DNA from: Sinohyriopsis cumingii
Lineage: Eukaryota > Mollusca > Bivalvia > Unionida > Unionidae
DNA length: 64,000 nt
Assembly (NCBI GenBank): GCA_028554795.2
Contig: CM068830.1
Coordinates: forward strand, 48,188,227 to 48,252,226
Direction: 5' to 3'
The notes under the pieces were generated by a model that saw nothing but the letters and a program-made list of their open reading frames with translations, did not search any database and was not told where the DNA came from. Position numbers and translations under genes: made by a program. Position 1 is the first letter of the stretch. Every line of letters begins with the position of its first letter. Below are positions 39,617-47,819 of this stretch, in pieces.

Positions 39617-39831
39617 GGAGGTCGTAAGTACTGATCGTAAAGAGTCCACAAAGAATCGGCTGGTAAACGAAATCCCAGAAAACAAGTCACTAAGACACAC
39701 ACCACTTGTCGTCCCAAATTGAATGGATACAGTTCTTGTAATAATTGATGGTAATGATCCACGGTTTGAATATGGTCATTGAGTTCCTTCCACGGAATCT
39801 GTTGAATGATATGTGACATAATCCGTGGCAT
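39607..39831 (-). CDS. possible 74-residue protein, Polinton B
   Basis: The frame MPRIMSHIIQQIPWKELNDH is conserved in copy A (MPRLMSQVIEQIPWKELNDH), including a middle hydrophobic stretch (VVCVLVTCFLGF). Its ATG is only about 12 bases from the TATA-like box, so it may not be in the mature transcript. It could be an upstream exon or a frame read from an earlier start. Confidence 0.35.
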   Translation of the reverse strand: MPRIMSHIIQQIPWKELNDHIQTVDHYHQLLQELYPFNLGRQVVCVLVTCFLGFRLPADSLWTLYDQYLRPPWP

Positions 39832-39880
39832 GGTAACTTGATTTTATAGTGTCTTTGTTTCCGAAGCAATAAAGGTAATT

Positions 39881-40303
39881 TCAAACCAAACACGTTCGAT
39901 CTCCAGTAGGGAATTTAAATGTTACATACTGTAACTGAAACGTCAGAGTTTGTCTAGATGTTTCGTCTTTTTCTAAGCAGATTCCATGTAACAAATGTTG
40001 GTAATCCTTTAACTCGTCTTCCTGAATACGTTGCAGTAAGTGAATCTCCAAGTAACCAAAATTACGAACGTCTAGCCCATCATCATCATTCATATACTGA
40101 AAGTATTCAACAAGGTCTGACCAGTGAAAAAATTTCTGACGAATCAGTCCTCTTATACCATTCAGGTACCAGTGGTTAAAGATCTGGTGACGTAACGGAT
40201 GCAATTGTTCTTTACGTTTCACTTGTATTTTCACCAGCTCTCGGTAAATCCTTTCTCTCAACTCCTCAGGCAAGCCCAAAATGTACTCTTGTAAAGTATC
40301 CAT
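39881..40303 (-). CDS. F-box-like family protein 1, Polinton B
   Basis: 140 residues from MDTLQEYILGLPEELRERIY. The leader LPEELRERIYRELVKIQVKR is shared with two neighbours. The rest has HPLRHQIFNHWYLNGIRGLI and GYLEIHLLQRIQEDELKDYQ. The leader resembles the first helix of F-box domains (LPxELxxxIxxxL), which bind Skp1 in SCF ubiquitin ligases. Viral F-box proteins redirect host degradation. The assignment is tentative. Confidence 0.55.
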   Translation of the reverse strand: MDTLQEYILGLPEELRERIYRELVKIQVKRKEQLHPLRHQIFNHWYLNGIRGLIRQKFFHWSDLVEYFQYMNDDDGLDVRNFGYLEIHLLQRIQEDELKDYQHLLHGICLEKDETSRQTLTFQLQYVTFKFPTGDRTCLV

Positions 40304-40538
40304 AAGTATATACACTGTTTTTGGAATCGTTGGGTGGTGACCAATAGCCTCGTTTAACTTTGTGTCTAATGTAATATCCACTCATAATCAGTCTTCTTGT
40401 ACTTTGGAACAGAGCATAATTTAAAAACGGATGAATCACTTTGAGTTTGCGTTTCACTTGTATTTTGATCAGTTCTCGGTAAATGCGTTCTCTCAACTCC
40501 ACAGGCAAAGCACGAATGTTCTCTAGCAAAGTATCCAT
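40266..40538 (-). CDS. F-box-like family protein 2 (short), Polinton B
   Basis: 90 residues from MDTLLENIRALPVELRERIY, with the same leader through LIKIQVKRK and then an unrelated tail (FQSTRRLIMSGYYIRHKVKR). It overlaps the start of family gene 1. Matches copy A 18169-18495. Confidence 0.5.
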   Translation of the reverse strand: MDTLLENIRALPVELRERIYRELIKIQVKRKLKVIHPFLNYALFQSTRRLIMSGYYIRHKVKRGYWSPPNDSKNSVYTYGYFTRVHFGLA

Positions 40539-40550
40539 GAATAGGTCATA

Positions 40551-41006
40551 CTAAATCCTCTTTGGTCTGACACAAGAAATGTACTCTTTGCACAAACATG
40601 GTTTCACTTCAGTGTCGAATTTAAATCGTTGAGTCACTAATCTACACATTACAATTCGTTCAGAAGTTTCCTCTTTCACCAAGTTGACATTGTGTTTAAG
40701 ATGTTGGAAATTCGTTAACTCTTCCTCTGGAATTCGATGCAGTACGTTTACAATGATGTAACTACAATCGTCCATACCAAACCAATCCTTTTTAAAACTA
40801 GAGGATCGTTCATCAATGTCTGTCCGATGGAACACTTTCAATTGAATCAATCCTTGTATAGCCTTCAGGTACCAGTGGTTCAAACACCGGTGACGTAACG
40901 GATGCAATTGTTCTTTACGTTTCACTTGTATTTTGACCAGCTCTCGGTAAATGCGTTCTCTCAACTCCACAGGCAAAGCACGAATGTTCTCTTGTAAAGT
41001 ATCCAT
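40551..41006 (-). CDS. F-box-like family protein 3, Polinton B
   Basis: 151 residues from MDTLQENIRALPVELRERIY. It follows the same plan as member 1: HPLRHRCLNHWYLKAIQGLI, then VLHRIPEEELTNFQHLKHNV. The leaders of members 2 and 3 are nearly the same at DNA level, indicating recent tandem duplication, while the bodies have diverged. Confidence 0.55.
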   Translation of the reverse strand: MDTLQENIRALPVELRERIYRELVKIQVKRKEQLHPLRHRCLNHWYLKAIQGLIQLKVFHRTDIDERSSSFKKDWFGMDDCSYIIVNVLHRIPEEELTNFQHLKHNVNLVKEETSERIVMCRLVTQRFKFDTEVKPCLCKEYISCVRPKRI

Positions 41007-41034
41007 GAACAGATTATTATGGTAAGAAGTTACT

Positions 41035-41778
41035 TCAATGTCTCGGTCCCACTAAGGGTAAGTAATGACAATTCGGTGACCATCGAGCATGTTCAACGTA
41101 GGCCGAATCTTGCGGTTCCCAGTGGTGAAGTGACACACCGCAACTGAAGCACTTGACTTTATCTCCTTCGCCCAAGTAGAAAAATCCGGCTCTGGCTAAT
41201 TCTTCGCGGGTCGGTCCTCCCAGATACTTAGGCCATTTTCCTTTGAACGATTGAAGACGATTTTCAAAGTCGCAGTATTCCGACAAACGCACAGGAAACG
41301 AATATTCGTTTTTCACAGGTTCGTTTCGATGAGGGTTGAGTGACATGGGCAGGAATTTGCTCAGGGCTGGATGACATCCGTAGGGGGGTAGACGTGAAGG
41401 TGAACATACCCCTTTAAAACGAAACCCAGTAAAATGTCCAAGAGGACGAGCGGCATCGCTTTCGCATCCCACGGGTTTGACACGCACAGCATCACTTTCC
41501 ATGATAGGGGTAGGGACACTAAAGTTCCCATGATGCTTTACGGCATCGCTCAGGTCACAAGGTACAGCATCGTATCCATCGCAAGGCTCACAATCGCACT
41601 CATCTGCAAACTCCGTTACGCAATTACAATGGTAACCACATGGACAATCGCAGTTTCCTTCCGGACATTTTCCGTCGCAATGCATGGGTCTTATCCATCC
41701 AATATTAGTCACACTAGAGGAAGATACAACTTTTTTACAATCCCCAAACTGGAACGATGCCTCTTTCAAAGTATTCAT
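41035..41778 (-). CDS. BIR-domain (IAP-like) protein, Polinton B
   Basis: 247 residues from MNTLKEASFQFGDCKKVV. The middle N-terminal region is Cys-rich (CDGKCPEGNCDCPCGYHCNC). A C-terminal BIR domain follows, with LSEYCDFENRLQSFKGKWPK, GFFYLGEGDKVKCFSCG, HHWEPQDSAYVEHARW and SPNC, complete for zinc binding. There is no RING finger. BIR proteins carried by large DNA viruses suppress apoptosis or innate immune signalling. The gene may have come from a host IAP. It sits between the F-box-like family and the polymerase. Confidence 0.85.
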   Translation of the reverse strand: MNTLKEASFQFGDCKKVVSSSSVTNIGWIRPMHCDGKCPEGNCDCPCGYHCNCVTEFADECDCEPCDGYDAVPCDLSDAVKHHGNFSVPTPIMESDAVRVKPVGCESDAARPLGHFTGFRFKGVCSPSRLPPYGCHPALSKFLPMSLNPHRNEPVKNEYSFPVRLSEYCDFENRLQSFKGKWPKYLGGPTREELARAGFFYLGEGDKVKCFSCGVSLHHWEPQDSAYVEHARWSPNCHYLPLVGPRH

Positions 41779-41823
41779 CTTGTTCGCTCGGTCTTGGTAG
41801 TCACAATGAACTATCGATCTTGC

Positions 41824-44800
41824 CTAGGGTTCCTTTTTTATATACAGACCAATACCGACGTGACCGTACGGCAACGTAAAGTGATTGGGAAGTCGCACTC
41901 GCTTCTGGTACACGATTTGATAGACTTTTTCCAAGGGCCGACTGACGATGTAGTGAGTGGGTAAACGTACAATCTTGTTCGGTTGATAGGTGGTCACTTT
42001 AAAGTTTCCATCCTCTCCCGATTGCAAGGCTTCTTTCAATACCCCAAAATTGACCACTCGACTGGTACGATGATTCAGAGTCAATCCTTTCACTTTGCAC
42101 GTCGTGTGCACTTCTCCTTGTTTGTCCCGGTATTCGTAGCCGTAATTTTTGGGACCACCACTGACGAAACTTAGAATCTTGTCGTCGGGATGCTCGTCTG
42201 TCCAGGCTCCTAAACGGTCTCCTTCGATGTCAGGGTGCTGTTGAATCGGGTGATGGATGTAAATGCAACTGTCCGTGTCAAAGTACAGGACGCGTTCTTC
42301 TAACAGTTCTAAAGCTTCGTACAATTTTAAGCGAGCATGAGCTGTCACGTAAGCCGCAATGATGACATTTCCAAAAGGGTCGTCTTGTACAAAGTCCAGA
42401 TCTTCTTCGTAATTGACCAAGATCAAATTCTCGCGAACGACGTCCACGTATTTCATGTATTTGGTTTTGTCGTGAATCATTTGGAAGTAGCGGGAAGGTT
42501 CTGTCAAATATTCCGTCTTGGGTAAACACGGTCGTTGTGCCATTTTACCCCACAAGCAATTTAACATCACTTTGGCAAACGATCGCCTACCTTCGTTTTT
42601 CTCGATGTGGTCTAAAGTGATGCCTTCTTGTTCGTAGTATTTCTCTTTGAATTTTATTTGGTCTTCGGGAGTGTGACACCAGGACGGATAGCCGCTGGCT
42701 TCTTGTTTCAGTTTCAAAAAGGCATCCACGTAGTCGGCGAAAATGCCTTTCTGAGTAGGGTCACCCTTGCGGTATTGTTGTGTCTTGGGAAAGTGGCAAA
42801 TTTCGTACACTTCTAACAGTTGGTATCCCATGTCCAGAGCTTTGAACAATTCTACGCTGACCCAGGTTCCCGTCAAGGCCCGTTCTTCCTGGCTGTGATG
42901 GCAAGGTTGGTCCTGGTTGCACGTTTCGGCACAAGTACGGCACAAGGGAAACATCAGTTTGCCTTGACAATGGTGAGGTAAGACGGGATGGTATAGGTTC
43001 GTGGGAGGCAAAACTTTACACTTGATCAAGCCTTCGTATTGTCGAATGTTTTTCAGGTCGATGTGTTCCGTCAGCAATTGCGGGTGCCCTACAGGAAAGC
43101 GACAATATTTGCACACGTAGGGATACAGCGAACACACGTCCAAGTATTTGATTTCTTCTCCTTTCTCTTCGTCGGCTTGGTACAGCAAACAGGTGGCATT
43201 GGTCCTTCCTCCGTACAAACTATCCCTCGGGTTTAGGGGGTCCATCAGCTTGTAACTTTCCACGGCACGTTTAAACTCGGGATCGATTTTCAAACGGTGA
43301 TCGTATTCGTGTTCCCACATTTCCACCACTTGGTATCCTTGCTGTTCTAACTTTAGGCGCCGCTGACAAGTGTCCTGGTACAGGTCTTCCATGGTCCGTT
43401 GTAAAAACTGATTTTTAGTGTCACGGTCAGGGTAACAGACGGGACATCCGTGAAATAAGCAACCGTTAAACTCGTACACGATCTTGGGGTTTTCTAAGTC
43501 CCAGCCATCAACCGAATACGTTCCGATGGTCTTTTCGCCCCCTCCGTTGCGGGCATGCTGAATCCACTTGTCTTCCTTGTCGCACAAGTAATGTAACCAA
43601 CGTAGGGCTTTGACCGAGTATTGACGTTTGACATAGTGGGTCGTTTGAGGACTGATGACAGCCACGGTGTTTTCAGGCATGAATCGTTGGCGGTACACTA
43701 AGGAACACGCTTTGGCAATGGTGCAAGCTTCTTTCAAAGGATCGACCCCTCCGTGTTCCATGAACAGTTCTCGAAATTTTCCACAGCAACGCCGTAAAAT
43801 GTCCACGTCGGAACGACAATACTTTAGCATTTCTTCCTGAAAGTTGAAGGGGTCCGAGGCGTGAGCCTGGTACCAAGCGTAGAAAGCTTCTTGTTGTTCG
43901 GTACGCATGTTGTCGGGGTCGTAATAGTGAGCCTCTGGTAAATGGGGTAGAACAGCATGTTGGTTGGCTTCCGTATTGAAAAAGTGTGGAAAGTACCCTT
44001 TAGCCATTTCTGTCATTCCAAACGTTTTAGGCATTCGACTCAAAGGCATGGCCAAGTAACTCATCGAATCTTTAAACTGTACTTGTCCCACTTGCATGAA
44101 AATGATTTTGGCTCCGTTCAAAGTCACTTTAGGACGTTCGGTGCCTTGTTCCGTATAGTACCTCAAAAGAAACTGTCCATCGTATCCGGAGAAATTGTGA
44201 GCCATCACCGTGGCATGGCGATGACAATCTCGGTAACGTTCGATGTCCTCTTTGCTCCACGTCTTGTCGACGGGGTCTAAGACCCATTGGGCAAAATCGG
44301 CTAACGTGTTCGGTCCCCGAAAGATTTTTTCACGCCCTCCAGGAATCTTGCTGCAGTGAGGGCAATGACTGAAGATAGGTTCTTGAATACACTTCTCGCA
44401 CGCTCGATGAGCCACGCAGAAATTAGGAATGTGAATGCCAGTCTCTTGCATGCATTCGAAATCGAAAAAGATGAAATTGCCTTTCTTCTTGTGACCGTCC
44501 TCTTTCTCTGGTGGGGGTTGGTATTTTTGCATGTAACATTGGTGTTCCAAGTCCACGATGTGGTGACAAATGTGACATTTTTTCTTTCCTGAACATACGT
44601 GTGTCTTGGTATTATTGGTACGTATGACTTGTTCACACGTAGGGCACAATCTCAGGAGTTGACAAGCACATTTCCTCTGTGAACCTTGCGTCTTCAGATG
44701 TTGTTGGTAACAGGTAGGGCTGACAAACGTGCGCAGACAAGTGGAACAAGGCACTGGTTCTTCGCTCAGACAGGGTGAAGAGGCCAAACATCCTGGGCAT

Positions 44801-45876
44801 TTCGATCCACAATGCTTGTGTTGCTCTCGATTGTTATAACCACGGTCACATTTCTCACAATAATAAACATATCCCAGGAATCCAGTGATACTGGTAATGG
44901 TATCGAAATGTTCATCGTGATGATAAAGGTGAATGTATTTTCCATCCTTAAAATCTTGGCCTCGAAACAACAGAGGTCCGCGCACTTCTTGAGGGTGCAC
45001 TTTCAAGGTGTAGCGTGGAGCTAGGACATCTTGCAATGTTTGCATTTCAGGAATGCCACAGGGTGTGTCTTTGGACAGGCCAGCTTGTTGCAACAGGAGT
45101 TCTGCTTCGTTTCGTTGTTTGGCTCGGTCGGATTGTTGAATAGTTTTCCAGGTTCTTTTCCATTCTACCGTGTCGTTCTTGTTGGCATAGGTTCGTCCCA
45201 CCACGATGGCACGGGCTAAACACATCTGGTCTTGAGGGTTGTGAATTTGGACGAGGCTCTTTTTGGTACTGCGAAGTTCGTTCACCAATAAGACCTTATT
45301 GCGTTGTCCAGTCCCTTGAGGAAGAGAGACGTGAGCCATTTTCAGTGTGGCTTTACCATCGGTGATGTCAAACTGGTCATTAGATTGTTGTACGTGTTGA
45401 ATCTTGTCCATGATTTTGGAAGGGGTTAGTTCTGCGGGTCTGCTAAACTCGATCCAAACAGGGGATTTCAAACCGTCGTGATCTATGGATAGTGTCAAGC
45501 GATCGTCTTCTTTGGGTTGACATTGTCGCTTGAGTGAAGTGAGCAAAGAATCCCACATCTCGGTGATGAACCCTTCTGCTTTCTCCAACGGTACGTCGGA
45601 CTTGAAATCTTTAAACTTCACCGTGTAGGTGTAAGCCGTGGTTCTAAATTTTCTAGAGGAGCGCTTTTCCGTCTCTCGAATGGAATAGTATTTTTCAGGG
45701 TTGAGTAAGGGTGACGAACTTGGTTTAGAAGGTTCGGATTCTGGTTCACTCATGTCCTCTTCAAAATCACTGGCATGAATTTGTGCCAAGATTTCAGCCC
45801 TGGTACGAGGCGATAGATCACGTTTCTGCCTCTTACTTTCTTTTTCTTTCCTCTCAAATGAATAGGATCGTTTCAT
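41824..45876 (-). CDS. protein-primed family B DNA polymerase, Polinton B
   Basis: 1350 residues from MKRSYSFERKEKESKRQKRD. The N-terminal ~250 residues are Polinton-specific. A zinc-rich stretch with many CxxC pairs (residues ~330-480) follows. Exonuclease motifs are FFDFECMQETG and MAHNFSGYDGQFLL. Polymerase motif A is LDVCSLYPYV, motif B is KVMLNCLWGKMAQ and motif C is LYFDTDSCIYIH. It replicates the element's linear DNA from a protein primer. It is complete here. It shares a divergent promoter with the plus-strand CCHC gene. Confidence 0.95.
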   Translation of the reverse strand: MKRSYSFERKEKESKRQKRDLSPRTRAEILAQIHASDFEEDMSEPESEPSKPSSSPLLNPEKYYSIRETEKRSSRKFRTTAYTYTVKFKDFKSDVPLEKAEGFITEMWDSLLTSLKRQCQPKEDDRLTLSIDHDGLKSPVWIEFSRPAELTPSKIMDKIQHVQQSNDQFDITDGKATLKMAHVSLPQGTGQRNKVLLVNELRSTKKSLVQIHNPQDQMCLARAIVVGRTYANKNDTVEWKRTWKTIQQSDRAKQRNEAELLLQQAGLSKDTPCGIPEMQTLQDVLAPRYTLKVHPQEVRGPLLFRGQDFKDGKYIHLYHHDEHFDTITSITGFLGYVYYCEKCDRGYNNREQHKHCGSKCPGCLASSPCLSEEPVPCSTCLRTFVSPTCYQQHLKTQGSQRKCACQLLRLCPTCEQVIRTNNTKTHVCSGKKKCHICHHIVDLEHQCYMQKYQPPPEKEDGHKKKGNFIFFDFECMQETGIHIPNFCVAHRACEKCIQEPIFSHCPHCSKIPGGREKIFRGPNTLADFAQWVLDPVDKTWSKEDIERYRDCHRHATVMAHNFSGYDGQFLLRYYTEQGTERPKVTLNGAKIIFMQVGQVQFKDSMSYLAMPLSRMPKTFGMTEMAKGYFPHFFNTEANQHAVLPHLPEAHYYDPDNMRTEQQEAFYAWYQAHASDPFNFQEEMLKYCRSDVDILRRCCGKFRELFMEHGGVDPLKEACTIAKACSLVYRQRFMPENTVAVISPQTTHYVKRQYSVKALRWLHYLCDKEDKWIQHARNGGGEKTIGTYSVDGWDLENPKIVYEFNGCLFHGCPVCYPDRDTKNQFLQRTMEDLYQDTCQRRLKLEQQGYQVVEMWEHEYDHRLKIDPEFKRAVESYKLMDPLNPRDSLYGGRTNATCLLYQADEEKGEEIKYLDVCSLYPYVCKYCRFPVGHPQLLTEHIDLKNIRQYEGLIKCKVLPPTNLYHPVLPHHCQGKLMFPLCRTCAETCNQDQPCHHSQEERALTGTWVSVELFKALDMGYQLLEVYEICHFPKTQQYRKGDPTQKGIFADYVDAFLKLKQEASGYPSWCHTPEDQIKFKEKYYEQEGITLDHIEKNEGRRSFAKVMLNCLWGKMAQRPCLPKTEYLTEPSRYFQMIHDKTKYMKYVDVVRENLILVNYEEDLDFVQDDPFGNVIIAAYVTAHARLKLYEALELLEERVLYFDTDSCIYIHHPIQQHPDIEGDRLGAWTDEHPDDKILSFVSGGPKNYGYEYRDKQGEVHTTCKVKGLTLNHRTSRVVNFGVLKEALQSGEDGNFKVTTYQPNKIVRLPTHYIVSRPLEKVYQIVYQKRVRLPNHFTLPYGHVGIGLYIKKEP

Positions 45877-46010
45877 CTTGAGTGAAAAACGTCAAATGAC
45901 TCAAGTTCAAACACCATAGACTAATTTATAGTCATGGCAGACTAGCGTATATAAAAGGGTGTGTGTCTTGTTCTTTCACTATTCATTTCACTCTGAAGCC
46001 GAGCACAACG
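45877..46010. promoter_or_regulatory. bidirectional promoter of polymerase and CCHC genes (copy B)
   Basis: The minus-strand CTATAAATTA (45922-45931) is a TATA box for the polymerase. The plus-strand TATATAAAAG (45949-45958) is a TATA box for the CCHC gene, about 52 bases before its ATG. Both boxes and the spacer are also present upstream of the partial polymerase in copy A. Confidence 0.7.
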
Positions 46011-46484
46011 ATGGAAGAGACTAACCAGATGGAACATTTCGTCAGAGCTTTGCGAGGGGTCATTAGAAAATTCTCTTCAGACCAGCCTACGGACTACTCT
46101 CCTTCCTTTCGAGATAAAAGTCAGGATACTTGCTATATCTGTCAGAAGAAAGGGCATTGGTCTTCAGAATGTCCAGACCGTCAAAAAAGAAAAAAAACAG
46201 GGGATAAAAAAGACAAAAGTCAAGATACCTGTTATTATTGTAAAGAAAAAGGACATTGGTCTCCAGATTGCCCAAAAAAGAAACAAGAGGAGTCAGAAGA
46301 AAAGAGGAATTCTTCAGAAGAAGAGAGGGATTCTTCGGAAGAAGAGAGGGATTCTTCAGAGGAAGAAGAGGAAGAAAAAAGACAATTCTATTTACAAGAG
46401 GCAAAGAAACAGGAGAAGAAGAAAAGAAGAAGGGAAGAAAATGAGGAAAAGACGGTGAAAAAATTCAAAAAACAGAGAGACTAA
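46011..46484 (+). CDS. CCHC zinc-knuckle protein, Polinton B
   Basis: 157 residues from MEETNQMEHFVRALRGVIRK. Two retroviral-type zinc knuckles follow, CYICQKKGHWSSEC and CYYCKEKGHWSPDC, then a Ser/Glu-rich acidic tail (RDSSEEERDSSEEEE) and a basic end. Such knuckles bind single-stranded nucleic acid, so a role in genome replication or packaging is plausible. AATAAA at 46569-46574 suggests conventional polyadenylation. It is one of only two plus-strand genes. Confidence 0.75.
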   Translation: MEETNQMEHFVRALRGVIRKFSSDQPTDYSPSFRDKSQDTCYICQKKGHWSSECPDRQKRKKTGDKKDKSQDTCYYCKEKGHWSPDCPKKKQEESEEKRNSSEEERDSSEEERDSSEEEEEEKRQFYLQEAKKQEKKKRRREENEEKTVKKFKKQRD

Positions 46485-46568
46485 ACAAGGAGACAGAAGA
46501 AGTCAATGAACTTTTTATTAAAGTGTTGTTGTGAATTGTGAATTGGATTGTAAAAAAATGGAGAAAAG

Positions 46569-46574
46569 AATAAA
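46569..46574 (+). terminator. poly(A) signal of the CCHC gene
   Basis: AATAAA about 85 bases after the stop codon. No stem-loop is present on this strand here. Confidence 0.55.
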
Positions 46575-46736
46575 TGAATGATATAAGGTAAGTGTCTTTG
46601 AGTTTTGATTTTAAAATAAGAACGTACACTCACGCACTCATACACAGACACGTACTATAAGGGTAAAATGGGCTGTTGAATATTTTTTTGAGTTATTGGC
46701 AATTTGAAATTGTATATCTTTTCGAGAAATGTGGCT

Positions 46737-46752
46737 GGCCCTGAAAAGGGCC
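46737..46752 (-). terminator. histone-type 3' stem-loop, gene R1 of copy B
   Basis: The minus strand reads AAAAGGCCCTTTTCAGGGCC, then AGCCACATTTCTCG and AAAAGATAT. It lies about 30 bases past the R1 stop. Confidence 0.85.
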
Positions 46753-46779
46753 TTTTATTATTTCGGTGCAGGGGTGAGT

Positions 46780-47352
46780 TTAACCAATCAACTTTAACTG
46801 CCTTATGCCTTTGCCACGGCCAAGGCCTACTTCTGAACTGCGTAATGTTGATGATTGGGTTGAAATCACTAAGGGTGGTACGGTAGGCTTAGTCACAGGG
46901 TTGGCGTGTTTAGCTCGGGAAGGTCGTATTCTCTTCGGTCGTGATAAAGAAGTCTGATACATTTGTTTCAGACTTCTTAACTCCGCTAAAATGTCCAACA
47001 GTACCGTGACCGTTTGATTTTCACCCTCTTGTTTCTTTGCTGCTACTTCTTCTTGCTGTTGCTGCTGTTGTTTTTTTCTTACCTCTTCTTCTTGCTGCTG
47101 TTGCTGTAGGAGAAAAACTTGTTCGGCTTCCTTTTGTCGTTGTATAAATTTCTCCAATTCTTCTTTCTGTCTCTGTCTAAAATTCTCCACTTGCGGTAAT
47201 GAAGAAGGTAACGAAGGTTCCGGAACAAATTCTTGCGAGGAGAGAAAATCCACAAAATCCCAATTCACCTCTTCTGAAAGTAAGTCCGGGTTCCCTTGGG
47301 CGGTCTCCCCTGTTGGTGCACCCCATTGGATCGTTTTCTGAGTTTCCGTCAT
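46780..47352 (-). CDS. end-gene R1, Gln-rich coiled-coil protein, Polinton B
   Basis: 190 residues from MTETQKTIQWGAPTGE. An acidic head has LLSEEVNWDFVDFL, a Gln/Glu coiled coil spans about residues 55-105, LLDILAELRSLKQMYQ follows, and the tail is basic (SRPKRIRPSRAKHANP, ending GLGRGKGIRQLKL). It could be a DNA-binding regulator, but I recognise no domain. It is transcribed divergently from R2 and terminated by a histone-type stem-loop. Confidence 0.65.
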   Translation of the reverse strand: MTETQKTIQWGAPTGETAQGNPDLLSEEVNWDFVDFLSSQEFVPEPSLPSSLPQVENFRQRQKEELEKFIQRQKEAEQVFLLQQQQQEEEVRKKQQQQQQEEVAAKKQEGENQTVTVLLDILAELRSLKQMYQTSLSRPKRIRPSRAKHANPVTKPTVPPLVISTQSSTLRSSEVGLGRGKGIRQLKLIG

Positions 47353-47571
47353 GTTGAATCACTGTCGCATAGATTGACTGCACACAAGCGCTAGCGAATC
47401 TATATTGACTACGTGACGTCACAGACTGCTCTCTTCGGATTGGATGCGGGCTGACTGAATTCTGTAACGCGTGTTCGGATTGGTGAATGAACTCAATCCG
47501 TTTCAATCCTTTCTGTCCCTATAAATAAGCGCAGTTCACTGCATTGATTCACCTATTCTCGGAGCCTCAAC
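47353..47571. promoter_or_regulatory. divergent R1/R2 promoter (copy B)
   Basis: It contains TGACGTCA (47414-47421, a consensus CRE/ATF site), ATTGG at 47439-47443 and 47479-47483 (inverted CCAAT boxes) and TATAAATA at 47520-47527 in front of R2. All are conserved in copy A. CCAAT plus TATA between divergent genes is also the layout of H2A-H2B gene pairs. Confidence 0.65.
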
Positions 47572-47802
47572 ATGTGGACCGACGTTGAATCTTCAACCCT
47601 TGTGTCAACAATGATGTTCAGGACGGACATGCTCATGTATGTCCGATCCAAGTGGACCGTTGTCCACAGGACCAGCAGCAGCCTGTGGATAAGAAGAGTC
47701 TATATAGAGAGACAAGGTTGCCTCAAGAGGACTCTGATGTATGGCCCTGCTGTAAGACGAAGTTTGAGGACAAGAAGATGTCGCAAATGCCCTTTATGTT
47801 AA
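47572..47802 (+). CDS. end-gene R2, small basic protein, Polinton B
   Basis: 76 residues from MWTDVESSTLVSTMMFRTD. It has a mixed N-terminal half, a basic half with GPAVRRSLRTRRC and a closing CRKCPLC cluster. It reads outward and its 3' stem-loop lies in the right terminal repeat. No histone fold or known domain is visible. Function unknown. Confidence 0.65.
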   Translation: MWTDVESSTLVSTMMFRTDMLMYVRSKWTVVHRTSSSLWIRRVYIERQGCLKRTLMYGPAVRRSLRTRRCRKCPLC

Positions 47803-47819
47803 GGGCATATTAGCATAAA

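Noticed and set aside
47572-47802. R2 as a captured histone gene
   Set aside because: The stem-loop and promoter suggest it, but the 76-residue protein shows no histone fold signature.
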